This document shows positions 35,001 through 45,673 of a stretch of 64,000 bases of DNA, piece by piece. Below the pieces are notes generated by a model. That model was not told the origin of the DNA, ran no database searches, and saw only the letters and a program-made list of their open reading frames with translations. The stretch covers positions 2,440,228 to 2,504,227 of the forward strand of contig CAJINV010000004.1 of NCBI GenBank assembly GCA_905178155.1, written 5' to 3'. The position numbers and the translations under genes were made by a program. Source of the stretch: Amoebophrya sp. A120 (Eukaryota; Sar; Dinophyceae; Syndiniales; Amoebophryaceae). Position 1 is the first letter of the stretch. The number at the start of each line of letters is the position of its first letter.

Positions 35001-38000
35001 TACCAGCGATAAAATTTAAATTTGTATTTGGCGTGCGTACCTGCTGTGTACCTTCGTCTGCTTGTTTTTACAGTGTGTCAAATGATACTAGCTCTAGCAC
35101 GACAAGTTTATTCCAGACCCCGACATCATATTTGCCATGCATATTATCCTTACGTGTACGACGGCGTGGCGGCGGCGGCGCTGGGCTACGAAGCGCAGTT
35201 ATTGAACCACACGACGAGTACCTACGCGGTCGGGGTCGCGGCCGGGGTCAATTTCCACGGGTTGTCGGGCCCGGTCGCGCAGCAGAGCCCGTCCGGCATT
35301 CGCAACTGGGGCCTCCGCCCGGCGCGGCGGTACAACCTGCTGCAGATTCAGAACGACGGGGTCTTAACCCAGCTGACCAACTTCACGTATGACAATGCAC
35401 AACTCCCCCTCCCCCTCATTTGTCATGGAAAATACCAAATCCAGCCCTTTCCCTGAAGCACTGCTTGCGTGACAGATTCCGCAAGCTGAAACAGCACTAG
35501 AATCGGTCCCGAATTTTTTGTCATGCAAAAGCTGCATTTATGCCAGCACTTGTGTTGCTGTTTATGAGCTTCAAATGAGGGGGAGGGGGGGTTGTGCACT
35601 CTCATATCACGGACGCGGCGTCCATGAGCGCCGACACGTGGAACACGAAAATCCAGTGGGCGACGAGCTCGGGCACCACCCCGAAGGGGCACCAGCAGGG
35701 GTATCCGAAGCAAAAACGTCCACACCCCATAGTCAAGTTGGTAAATCTACAATACAAATCTCCACGCTTTCGCAGTTGTGCATGACAAGTTTCCATCTAC
35801 AGTGTAGTGGTGGCTAGCAAGGGAAGCTGCATGAAGATGCCATTTTCTCATCCTGTTTACAGTATTACAAATGGCAAAACACGATTGGAAATGCCTCTCA
35901 TGGAGTTGCGTATTAATACAAATGTTCCTGTTATTGCACATTTGCATGACAACTCTGGGCGGGTGGGGACGTTTTTACGCAGGATAAGGGGGCCTGTTTC
36001 ATCAAGCAGATCCAGTGCAACGAGGGGTACTGCGTGAACGAGGGCGCGGGCGTGGGGTTTAAAGGCGGATGGTGCGAATGCAACCCGGGGTACGCGGGAC
36101 CCACCTGCGACGTGAAGTCCTCCGTGCCCCTGACCCGCGGCGCGGGGGGCGGCCCCGAGGGCCGCGTGGCCTACGCGGACGTGTTCTGGAAGAGGCTGGG
36201 GCCCTTCGACGAGGTTTCGTTCTCAGCGGAGCTGATCGTCACGCAAATCTACCTGGACGAGCGCATATGAACTGCAAAAGTATCGTACTCGTTGTATAAA
36301 TGCATTACAAATTTCCTCAGCATAAGAAATTAAATTTGTCATGCTGATATACCTTAAGAAAAATATTTGTAATGCAAGACTTGCAGCTGCATTTATGCGT
36401 ACTTTTGCACAGGATAGCGCACCCGCATCAACGACGGGCACTACCCGGGCACGGAGGTGGAAACGCTGCTGGGGAGCACCGCGGGCCCAAACCTCTTCCT
36501 GCCCTTGGTGAAAACCGCCGTGACCACCTGCAAGGGCGGCGTGGCGAAGCAATTCACGACGGGCACCCGGGCCGAGGTGAAGTACCCGCTGATATACGCC
36601 CGGACTGTGTATCTGTTATGCAATGCAAAAGTTTCGTACTAGTATGAATTGCATGACAAATTTTTCGTAGAACAAAAATTAAATTTGTCATGCAGATTCA
36701 GGTCAGAAAGCAGATCTGTCATCTTGCTAGACTCGCATTTGTACGAGTACGATACTTTTGCAATGCATATCTGTTCGAGCGGTGCCAAACCGACCCCAGC
36801 TGGGACTACTACCCCTTCGACAAGCAGAAGCTGTTCGTGGACATCACACCGGTCTACGACGCGAAACTGAGCTGGCTCTTCGACTTCGAGGAGTTCTGGA
36901 CCCAGATCTCTACCAATCAGCACGTGCTGAAAATCGAAACCTCCTCCGGATCCACGACCGCCTTACTCGTGACCAACTCCACTACGGCCACCACCAGCAC
37001 CACCGTGGCCGGCACGACTTCGAAGGCAGCAGCAGCAGGCGGCGATGACGTGAACAAGTTTCTGGACCACAATATCAAAAGGAAAAATCCCCCCTCCCCA
37101 TATCGAAATGGAAATATGTGATGCAAGATTTGCGTACACAAATCGGATTTGTCTTGCAGTAAGGCATCGCAGACAGATCCTCGGCCTAGGTAGGGGCGTA
37201 TGGGTCTAGTTGCTTACTTAGCAATGCAAACGGGTGTCCCCTAGGCGCAACAGCATGCCAAATCGCTTCCATAATGGTGCGGAAGCCTCTGCGCTTGTCT
37301 TCTTGCAAGACAGACGTGATTTGTGACCTCAAATCAGCAACACAGATTTTCGGAAACATACCTTTTCGATATGGGGAGGGGGGATTTTTCCTCAGAATAC
37401 ACAAGCAGGTCATGTTGAACGCGCTCGCCCGGGACAGGCCGGGCGTTTTCGAGTATATGACAGTGCACAACTCCCCCTCCCCCTCATTTGTATGGCATGA
37501 ACAGCAATACAAACATTAGCGCACATGGAGCCTATGCATGACAAATCTATCAACTTAATGTAGTACCGTTTAAGCTTCCAGAATTTGTCATGCAAACAGT
37601 GCTACAAGGCAGCAGCTGGATTTGGGATTTTGCATGACAAATGAGGAGGAGGGGGAGTTACTTATGCACTTTCATAGAGTACCCCGGGGTGCCAGAAACC
37701 GTGGACGGCACCATATCAAATGTAAAAATGTCTGGGTCTGGAAGAATGCAACTTGTGATGCTGCGTTTGGATTCCAAAAAAATCTGTATTGCATGAGTAC
37801 CAAAGGGAATGCAATTTTTGCTACGCTGAGAAGGCATTTGTCATGCGGAATAGGCATCAAGAAGCGTTCAAAAAATCTGTATTGCGAGGGTATGGATCAC
37901 AGACATCATGGCTCATGCAAAACGTGCATGACAAGTGTCAGAATCTTCCAGACCCAGACACTTTTACAGTTGATACACCACGGTCGCGGACGACTGGAAC

Positions 38001-40098
38001 CCCTCGTGGCCCTGCCAGGGCGCGACCCTGCAGTACGACGTGACAACGTCGCGCGCGGCGCTGACGCTGGAAGTGGAGCGCGACGCCAACCTGTGGCGCG
38101 TGCGGATCGCCATCCCGGCGATCTTGCTCGGCACCTTCGCCTTCTCCACCTTTATCGTGCCGCCGGACAAGCTGGTGCCGAGGTTCATGATATCAAGTGC
38201 AAATGTGTCATGGTCTGGAAGGTTGGAACTTGTGATGCTAACTTCGGACTCGAAAAAAATCTGTATTGCATGATCAGCAACAGGAGTCTAGATTGTGCAA
38301 CGCGGGGAGGGCATTCGTCATGCGGCAGAGGCATCAGGAAGCCCTCTAAAAATCTGTGATGCTAGGTCCTGCATTACAAACGAAACATCCTGGGTCATGC
38401 AAAATACGCATGACAAACCCGGCAACATTCCAGACCCAGAAACTTTTGCATTTGATACATGAGCGGGTACCTGGCCTTCCTCGCGCTGCAGAGCTTCCGC
38501 ACGTCCGCCACCAACCAGGCGCCGGACAGTCTGATCAGTCTGGGCTACCTGGACGTGCTGCTGCTGTACCTGACGCTCTCCATGTCGGGGTGTGTCATTG
38601 CGGTCATGGCGGGCGAAATCGTCTTCCAAAAACTCGGGCCCACCGTGGTCCGGGAATGCGACGCACTGTCGAAGAGGTATCTATAATACTTAACAGAGTT
38701 ATATTTTCTTGGATTCATGTTCATCGATGATGTAAAATGTTTTTCTTCACATCAAAAACGCCGAATCAATCCTGCTGTGCCGGTATCAAAAATACAGAAC
38801 CGTGCCGACGTGTTACTTTCTCACGCTGCTGATCGCGATGGTGGGCGCGGGAGAGGACAACCCGTTAGACATGACGGTCGATTCCTTTTTCGCCATCGCC
38901 ATGACCTCCGCCATCCTGCCCGGCCTGTTCTACGTGACCTGGCTCACCATCCTGGTCCGGAACTGCGACCACTTTTACCTCTACAACTGCATCAAGGTGG
39001 CCCAGGACGACCCCGCGGCCCCCTGTGTGTTGAAGGATCTGGAGTTGCAGGCCATGTTCCGCTGGATCAGTATCGAGTACCAGAAGCAGCACCCCCACCA
39101 GGCCGTCCTGGCTGCCGATCAAGTATCACATGCAAAAATGTCTGGGTCTGGAAGAATGCAGCTTGTGATGCTGCATTTGAATGTCTAAAAGATTTGTGTT
39201 GCATGAGCAGCGAAAGGAATCCAATTTTTGCTACGCGGAGAGGGCATTTGTGATGCGGAATAGGCCTCAAAAGACCTGGGATGCTAGGGCATGCATCACA
39301 GACATCATGGCTAATGCAAAACGTGCATGACAAGTCTCAGAATCTTCCAGACCCAGACACTTTTGCATTTGATATCAAGAGGAAAGTGACGACCACGAGA
39401 TTCCGGTGGACGTCGTGGCGAAGTACCTGCTTGACGCGATCAAGGGGGATCTGGACCTAGAGCGGTGCATTTTCTTCACCAAAATTCTGTACGACGAGTG
39501 CGACAGCAGCGGGGACGGGAAAATCGACGTGACGGAATGGAAGCAGCACTTTCCCAAGGTGATCCAGGCGGTCGCCCGGGGCAAGTCCGCCTTACTCGTG
39601 CGTTCCCGGCTCTACTTGTTCCATTTCTACGTGCAGCGGATGTTTAACTCGAAGTTTCAGCCGAAGCAGCTCGTGTTGCCCCACCCCACGCTGCATGCTG
39701 ACAACAGCAATAATTTGATCAATAATTTATTGAACCTAGGTGGTGGGCAGGCCGCGCAGAGCAGTTCCTCCCCCGTGTCGGCCTCCTCGCAAAACAAACC
39801 CTTTCCCCCAGCAGCCGCGGACGTGGACCACGCAGACTTCAGCAAGGAAACCACGGAGCAAATGGAGCCCGTCGGCCACCGGAAGTCTGCGAGCCTCTTT
39901 GCGCAGAAGTACAAAGACCACGAAGACCCCCTGGCACTGGCCCGCGACCAGCTGCGCCGCCGGAACAGCGCACGCTTGTCTGCTACTTCATCCGGAGGTG
40001 ACAAGGGCAAGCGCGCCGGGGAAGGCAGTGCGATGGTGGTGAATGTTGCGGACGTGCAGTATGAGGAGAAGTTTGTTTCTGATGATGAGGACGCGTAG
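32034..40098 (+). CDS. g6: receptor channel with Venus-flytrap, EGF-like, pentameric-channel and EF-hand parts
   Basis: Start ATG 32034 has a signal-like stretch (VFSLLVAV); stop TAG is at 40096-40098. The product is about 1270 residues, cut by 13 introners and one GT-AG intron (38677-38797). The N-terminal ~480 residues look like the ANF-receptor/periplasmic-binding fold: AGAAQIAAQHVNNRNGSLVS, FHQFGFKFVAVISEPDAWSD, YPYVYDGVAAAALGYEAQLL, FHGLSGPVA. An EGF-like module follows (CNEGYCVNEG...GWCECNPGYAGPTC). A pentameric-channel extracellular domain comes next, with the signature VYLFERCQTDPSWDYYPFDK; the second Cys of the loop is replaced by Leu. Hydrophobic segments are IAIPAILLGTFAFSTFIV, YLAFLALQSF, YLDVLLLYLTLSMSGCVIAV, CYFLTLLIAMVG and FFAIAMTSAILPGLFYVTWL. 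After them comes one EF-hand loop (DSSGDGKIDVTE) and a disordered charged tail. Likely a plasma-membrane, ligand-gated, Ca-tuned channel; the role is inferred from domains. Confidence 0.8.
32538..32844. mobile_element. Introner IE9 in g6
   Basis: Left end TTTGGAAGCGTCAGGACCGA (TAT mutated to TTT), right end TTCTGACACTTCCATA, with a perfect ACAGT duplication. Removal joins PTYYQNFYS to LYPNDAMLATQMA. 307 bp. Confidence 0.9.
33432..34497. mobile_element. Introner IE1 in g6 split by a 788-bp insertion
   Basis: Starts TATGCACTGCAAATATGTGG and ends TTTATTTACATTTGATA, with a perfect ACGGC duplication. Removal of everything joins GAIHG to LTATTGSGPSKLP. The introner body is interrupted between 33649 and 34448. 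Confidence 0.9.
33661..34448. mobile_element. Nested insertion in the introner at 33432, 12-bp target duplication
   Basis: TCCAAAGTTAGC occurs at 33649-33660 and again at 34437-34448. Deleting one copy plus the 776 bp between them restores a normal IE1 interior (compare 61240-61270). The insert has three GGGCCGCACCC boxes (near 33752, 33824, 33913). No reading frame is recognised. The duplication length would fit target-primed retroposition or a Mutator-like element. Confidence 0.75.
34550..34799. mobile_element. Introner IE7 in g6
   Basis: Starts TATGGCCGCGTTCTCAAGCG, ends GTTTGAGAGCGCCATA, with a perfect GTGGA duplication. Removal joins GPSKLPVVE to RQQLLVGCEEF. 250 bp. Confidence 0.9.
34843..35145. 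mobile_element. Introner IE1 in g6, diverged
   Basis: Starts TATGCATTGCAAATATTGTG and ends ATATTTGCCATGCATA. The GTCTGGGTCTGG block is decayed and flanks TCTTC / TTATC match poorly. The frame resumes as YPYVYDGVAAAALGYEA. Confidence 0.75.
35388..35606. mobile_element. Introner IE4 in g6
   Basis: Starts TATGACAATGCACAACTCCC, ends GGTTGTGCACTCTCATA, with a perfect TCACG duplication. Removal joins LTQLTNFT to DAASMSADTWNT. 219 bp. Confidence 0.93.
35702..35986. mobile_element. Introner IE5 in g6
   Basis: Starts TATCCGAAGCAAAAACGTCC, ends ACGTTTTTACGCAGGATA, with a perfect AGGGG duplication. Removal joins PKGHQQG to ACFIKQIQCNEGYC at the start of the EGF-like module. Confidence 0.92.
36266..36416. 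mobile_element. Introner IE2 in g6
   Basis: Starts TATGAACTGCAAAAGTATCG, ends ACTTTTGCACAGGATA, with a perfect GCGCA duplication. Removal joins QIYLDER to TRINDGHYPGTEVE. 151 bp. Confidence 0.93.
36617..36769. mobile_element. Introner IE2 in g6
   Basis: Starts TATGCAATGCAAAAGTTTCG, ends CTTTTGCAATGCATA, with a perfect TCTGT duplication. Removal creates the signature VYLFERCQTDPSWDYYPF. Confidence 0.93.
37073..37399. mobile_element. Introner IE3 in g6
   Basis: Starts TATCAAAAGGAAAAATCCCC, ends GGATTTTTCCTCAGAATA, with a perfect CACAA duplication. Removal joins VNKFLDH to KQVMLNALARDRPG. 327 bp. Confidence 0.92.
37456..37676. mobile_element. Introner IE4 in g6
   Basis: Starts TATGACAGTGCACAACTCCC, ends CTTATGCACTTTCATA, with a perfect GAGTA duplication. 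Removal joins RPGVFEY to PGVPETVDGT. Only 37 bp of sequence separates it from the next introner. Confidence 0.93.
37714..37975. mobile_element. Introner IE1 in g6
   Basis: Starts TATCAAATGTAAAAATGTCT, ends CTTTTACAGTTGATA, with a perfect CACCA duplication. Removal joins PETVDGT to TVADDWNPSWPCQGA. Confidence 0.93.
38192..38457. mobile_element. Introner IE1 in g6
   Basis: Starts TATCAAGTGCAAATGTGTCA, ends CTTTTGCATTTGATA, with a perfect CATGA duplication. Removal joins PPDKLVPRFM to SGYLAFLALQSF between the first two membrane segments. Confidence 0.93.
39124..39374. mobile_element. Introner IE1 in g6
   Basis: Starts TATCACATGCAAAAATGTCT, ends CTTTTGCATTTGATA, with a perfect TCAAG duplication. 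Removal joins QAVLAADQ to EESDDHEIPVDVV, just ahead of the EF-hand. Confidence 0.93.
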
Positions 40099-42214
40099 GA
40101 GTTGTTGCCCGATTCTTCTTATCGACAGGAAACGAATCCGCCCTCCTGCGGATGAAACTTTAATAAGAACCAGAACCCAAGAACAGCAGAAGGAATGTAT
40201 TTCAATGCTGTATGACCTTGCCTCCCCCTCCCCCATAATTTTGATTTTCACGCTTATGGTTTTCAATTTATCATATGGACAACAAAAATTGCTCTCATAT
40301 CTATCATACATAAGTTTTGTCTCTGACGTGGAGGACCTTGTACGCTTTCTATCAAAATGTTACCAGCATGTTTTTTACGGTGAAAAATCAACTCAAGTTT
40401 TTTTACCGAGTCAAATCGAAATCGTCAGCGTCACATACAAACCAAAACTTTCCTTGCTTCATCACACAGTTTTTGCAGCCTATGCCTACCCTTTGAAGAT
40501 TTGATAAGCACCTCCCTTGATCTAGACCTAGTAGCACTTCTTATGTCGTCTTTTTTCTGTAGCAGTAAACTAATAACTTGACCTGTATGATACTTTTGTT
40601 TTGTTTATGCAGCTTCGCCTTCGGGAATTGCGTTTTGTTCTCTTTTTCTACGGTCGCATTGTGATTCGCTCGTAGTTCCATAGCATGTACTCGCAGCAGG
40701 AGCAAATTTTGGTTGCCCGTCCGAGGCCGAGGACCGGAATTCATCATCCCTCGCGTTGCACAGATGATTTGATCGCTCATGATATAATTGTTACCAAGGA
40801 AACAACACACAACCGATGCGAAGAGAAGATGGCGCCACATTGCCACGTCGACTCGCCTCACAGTTTCAATTTGTAAGAACTCCAACTACATCTACTGTTC
40901 TTCTACATCTACTCTCTAAAACAAGCCATGCTTGCTCAACGTTTGTCTCGCGTCCAAGATTGCCCGCATCATATGCAATTCGGAACCGGTTTCTGTAACG
41001 ATTATAAGAATGTCGTTTTGATGAATGTAGTCACTCGGTAATGTTGATCTGCGCGTCCGCGCCAACCGCAGGCCCTCGCTCAAGCATTTAGAATTAGAGA
41101 CGTGGTTCGGTGGATTTATCATATCAGACGATAGTACGTGAGCAAAACAAGAAATCTATCGGTCTTCGTGCGAGGAACATGAAAATCATAATCAATTGGA
41201 AAACTACGTCGGTTGCAAGTTGCCCCTTCAGTAGTGAAAGCAGCTTTCGAATAAAGTACAATTCTCGTGCACCAGCAAGTCATTGTCATTGCTTCTAGTA
41301 CGGCCCCTGCAACGTCGGCAAGCAGATGACGACATCAACATCGTGCAACAAAGGTAATAAACTGCCTCAATAGCCGTACTTCACAATTATCGTTCTGCAT
41401 TTTCCACCACATATCGTACTACTACGTCGTTGCCATCGCACTTCACGTTTCCGTGAAAGAATTCGGTTGTCGTGCTTCTCCTTCTAGCTTTAGCGCCGAA
41501 CGTACACCATCCATCGGGCACAAATAAAACACTCACCAGCAGTTCTTTCGTAGGCCTCATTTTCCCCCATATGACTGTCTTGTGGTCGTCACAAGCATTT
41601 TTGCATATATTAAGACATGAGCATGTAAGTATTAATTTTCGCGACAATCCTCTTCGTTCGCGATGTAGTAAGTCTTCACTTCATTTTTGTCTGTAGGAAC
41701 TACTTGACTGAGGCTAGAAGCCCTCGTTTTTATTGCCAATCTTTTATGTGCTTTCACAACCTGTTTCAGCTTTGCGCTTTCTGACATACTTATTCTTATT
41801 GTCGACATCTCCGCCGTTTTACTTTTAGGCAACAGGTCCGCGAGGACCAGCTTGTGTAAACAAAATTAGAAGCTCTACTTTCACATCTTTCAACCTTTCC
41901 GTATGTAAAATATCTACATTACTTGGTGTCGTGTGCAGCTGCAGCAAAAAAAATTATCAAAGTAAGTTAGTAGTACCACATGTATTGTATAGACAGGAGG
42001 ACGACAAAGAACCCGAACTAGTACGAGGCGGCACTCGACCTCGAGGACTCGCGTCGTGGGTTCTCGTCCAGAAGGTGGGGCTCCTCTGAGCACACCGCGG
42101 GAAGGTTTATTTTGTTCCCCTTTCCAGCGGCCGGTCGGAACTACGAAAGAAGAATTGTTCTTGTTCAACTGCCAGACTTGTAGTTTTTCCAGTTGTTCCA
42201 GGTGTTGACCTGCT
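40099..42214. other. Intergenic between g6 and g7, nothing identified
   Basis: AT-leaning sequence without long frames, repeats or RNA genes that I can support on either strand. It should hold the g6 3' end and the g7 promoter. Confidence 0.5.
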
Positions 42215-45200
42215 ATGCTTTCCAGCCTCACCGGCGGGTCTTCCTCCGCGGCCGCGGCGCAGCGGGAAAATGCGGCCCAGTCAAAGGAAAACGAGAACTA
42301 CGGGGACACCTCCACCTTCTATCCATTGCAAATATGTAGTCTGGGTCGTCTGGACGACAATTGCAACTTGTGATGCAAATTTCAAACAGCACAAAGATCT
42401 GTGATGCACAAACAGCAAGAAATGTTGCGGCCCAAAACTTCGCAACAAAAAAGGGGATCTCGATTTGTTCTGCGGATTAGGCATTGGGATTGGAACATGC
42501 ACATCTCAAAACGTGTGATCATGCTAGGGCTTGCATTCCAGACCTGCTCTAGGGCATCAGCATGCACAACTAGCAGGAAGATGGCAAACGTCTGCACTGA
42601 ACATCCAGACCCATGTATCGATATTTGCAATGTCGATACCACCTCCCCCGAGTCGATTCAAAAATCTTCCGAGTACCGCCAGGCCGGGGACAGCGTGGTG
42701 CTTCGGTATGTGCAGAACCTGCAGGAGTTCTACGAGCTTTTTGAGGAGGTGATGCCGTCGGGGACGCGCGGATCCCACGTGAAGGCGGTCATCTACGCAA
42801 GGCGCAAGTCGGACCACAAAAAGGTGATCATCAAACTGAGGAACAAGAACAGCAGCTTATTACAGTGAAAAATGCCACCACCCCGGAATTTGCAGATGAA
42901 GTTTGTCATGCAAAGTTTCCAAATGAAAGCTTTTTGTGTTGCATAAATTAAAAGGATTGCGAGCGTTTCTGGTGCAGAATCAGGGTGCGCAAGGTACCTT
43001 GTGCATAACAGATCCGGCTGCTGTTGGGCTACTTCGCAACACAAATTTGACCTATTCAGCATGGAAAATTTGTGATGCTGAGATATGCAAGACGGGGAAT
43101 GTTTCTGTTGGAAAAGTTTGCAATACAAAGGCTGCCAAGCTGGGGGTGGGGGCATTTTTCATTGCAATACAGCTTCAAGGACTTGAACGAGATGCGGGAG
43201 TGGATTCTGTCCATGAAGTACCTCTACCTCCTTATCCTACGCAAAAACGTTCCCGCCACCCCATAGCCAGGATGGGAAATCTGCTAGACAAATCTACCAG
43301 CTTTTATTGCTGCGCATGACAAGTTTCCTCGCCTCGTATTTGTAATCCTGTCTAGCTAGCCCTAGCTCCAGCAGCACTACAGACCTAGCTCACCATGCCG
43401 ATTCGAGCATCACAAATTATTCCAAAACGCAATGACTAGAAGTAGAAAATGCTTGATGTTCTCATGGGGCTCCGCATGAGAAACATGTTTACCGTGCACA
43501 TTTGCATGACAGCTATGGGGAGGTGGGGACGCTTTTACATAGGACACTCCTCTCCGGGGGCACGAAGCAGGAAGAAAGAGAAACCCAGTACGCGAAGGGG
43601 CAACTGCAGCAGATCGCCAACATGGTAGACATACTCGAGGACGCCAACAACTACTACGCCTGCATGGAACACGTGGAGGGGCGTATCCTGAGTAAAAACG
43701 TTCCCACACCAGAGTCAGGATGGGGATTTTGCAACACAAACCTAGGAGGTTTGTGAGTCACGCATGACAAGTTGCGCTCTGCAGTGTAGTGCAGGTTAGC
43801 AAGTGCAGCCGCATCACAGATTCATCTGCTCATCCTGTTCACAGCATCACAAATTTCAAAACACGACTGAAAATGGCTCTCATGGGGATGCGCATTACAA
43901 GTCTTCCTGTCTTTGCAAATCTGCATTACAACTCTGGCGTGGGTACGTTTTTACTCAGGATAGGGCGCGACCTATTCGACTTTTTTCTGCAGGAGAAAAT
44001 CTACGCCCGGTCCTACCGGCTGCATATCCACTGCAAATATGTCTGGGTCTGGAAACTTGTAATGCAAGTCAGTGAATACTAAGCACTCTGTAATGCACCG
44101 CCAAGCATGACAGGTTTTTTCGTCGCGTTGTGTTGCGTACTCTCCGCATGAGAAACCGCGTTTCTGCATAACAGGCAGAGGGAACTGCTCGTGGCCACGC
44201 AGCACAGAGTCCAGAGTCATGCCAGACAAGCATGACAAATCTCGCAGTCTTCCTGACCCAGACATATTTGCAATGCATACTGCAGTTCGTGCAGCAATTG
44301 TGCAAGTCGCTACTGATTGCGCTCGATGAATTCCTATGAAATGCAAAAGCATCGTGCTAGTATAAATTGCAATACAAATCGGCTCAGCATTACAAATTGA
44401 ATTTGTAATGCGGATTTGCCTTAGGAACTGGATTTGTAATGCATAAGTGCAACTAGTACGAGTGCGATACTTTTGCAGAGGATAAATCCAGCAGAAGGGC
44501 CTGGTGCATAAGGACCTAAAACTCGAGAACATCGTCTTCGATGAAACCAAGCAGCGGCAGACCGGGGAATCCCTCGTCTGCGTTCCCAAATTCATAGACT
44601 TCGACACCGTATTTATTAAGGGTTTTTCTTTTTGTTTCTATGTATTGCACTACCATCAAACAAGAGCAGCTATTAGTGCCAGCAGAGTTTTTATGGGGCA
44701 GCTTTTATGATCTTTACGATTTATGTGTAGAAGAAGTGGACAGCCTCAGCCCGTCGCCACTCCGGAGTCGTTCCAAAGATCGGTGGTTGCGGGCTCTCTG
44801 TTCTTGAAATTGTTTTTCATCCAAAGAACATAAGCTTGATACGACCTACTTAATACTGCGCGGCCGCAGGAGGAGACCGTGATCTGGTAGTTTCTTAGGT
44901 AAAAATTCAGCATGATGACAAGAAATTGAAACTCTACCTGTCAGTGTCACGCTAAGGAAAGTATAAATGCAAGTGATGCAGCTACATCCAACACCACAGA
45001 TCGAGATCTGGGTCCCGGGGCGGAAGCAGTTTCACGTGCTGGGCACCGATCAGTACATCGCCCCGGAAACATACGCCGGCTACCCCTGCCCCGCATCGGA
45101 TATGTGGGCCATGGGGGTAATCTGTTACACGATGCTCACGGGCTGTTTTCCATTTCACCAGGGCCTGTTTAACGACCGACCCGGCGAGAACTTCGTAGAC

Positions 45201-45673
45201 CATGTGGCAATGCAGCAAATCCGCAGGAGGATGCGAATCGCTCGAATAGACTGGTATAAAATAACAGTTGCACTTTAGGGAAATAAATGTATGAGTCCCG
45301 TGCTTTTCTTGCTAAAAGGGAGAAGACAAGAGCTACCACAACTCGAAAATTATGAAGTGACCTTCTAGTTGTACAACGGCATGATTTTGATTCAATTTCA
45401 CGTACTACAAGCAATATCTGCACATGATCGCGCAAGAGGACTCTTGATGTACTACTACTGGCAGCAAGCAGCGTGATCTGCTCAAAAATCTCTGTACAAC
45501 TACAACTTCTAAACTGCATTCTCAGGTCAAACCGGGCCTGGGTGTTGGATTCGCGGGCACGGGACTTCGTTCGGCGGTGTTTCATTTGCGATGCGACGCG
45601 ACGACTCTCCTTAGAGGAAGCGCAAAACCATCTATCACAGGAAAAAAATATCGATCTGGGGTTCTTGGAATGA
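42215..45673 (+). CDS. g7: protein kinase with DFD in place of DFG
   Basis: The start at ATG 42215 is provisional (an upstream exon is possible); stop TGA is at 45671-45673. The product is about 379 residues, assembled over six introners and two GT-AG introns (44609-44999 phase 0, 45254-45525 phase 2). It is one kinase domain in the usual order. There is a degenerate Gly-rich region, the ATP lysine strand (HKKVIIKLRNKN), hinge YYACMEHVEGRDLFDFF, and catalytic loop LVHKDLKLENIVF. The metal loop is FIDFDT, with Asp for the Gly of DFG. The activation end is LGTDQYIAPETYAG, followed by SDMWAMGVICYTMLTGCFPF and the C-lobe ending RCFICDATRRLSLEEAQNHL. The C-lobe resembles Ca/calmodulin-dependent and CDPK-type kinases, but no EF-hands follow. 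The HKD and APE residues are intact, so it may be active; the DFD change makes that uncertain. Confidence 0.82.
42320..42637. mobile_element. Introner IE1 in g7
   Basis: Starts TATCCATTGCAAATATGTAG, ends ATTTGCAATGTCGATA; flanks CCTTC / CCACC match weakly. Removal gives YGDTSTSPESIQKSSEY. 318 bp, the longest uninterrupted IE1. Confidence 0.8.
42858..43169. mobile_element. Introner IE6 in g7
   Basis: Starts TATTACAGTGAAAAATGCCA, ends GCATTTTTCATTGCAATA, with a perfect CAGCT duplication. Removal joins KLRNKNSS to FKDLNEMREWIL. 312 bp. Confidence 0.92.
43233..43546. mobile_element. Introner IE5 in g7
   Basis: Starts TATCCTACGCAAAAACGTTC, ends ACGCTTTTACATAGGACA (last ATA mutated to ACA), with a perfect CTCCT duplication. 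Removal joins SMKYLYLL to SGGTKQEERETQ. Confidence 0.92.
43684..43962. mobile_element. Introner IE5 in g7
   Basis: Starts TATCCTGAGTAAAAACGTTC, ends CGTTTTTACTCAGGATA, with a perfect GGGCG duplication. Removal joins CMEHVEGR to DLFDFFLQEKIY across the kinase hinge. Confidence 0.93.
44025..44279. mobile_element. Introner IE1 in g7
   Basis: Starts TATCCACTGCAAATATGTCT, ends ATATTTGCAATGCATA, with a perfect CTGCA duplication. Removal joins ARSYRLQ to FVQQLCKSLLIAL. Same internal subfamily and orientation as 17874. Confidence 0.93.
44335..44484. mobile_element. Introner IE2 in g7
   Basis: Starts TATGAAATGCAAAAGCATCG, ends ACTTTTGCAGAGGATA; flanks ATTCC / AATCC (4 of 5). Removal joins LIALDEF to QQKGLVHKDLKLEN. 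Its interior is the intact-site reference for the split copy at 59669. Confidence 0.92.
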
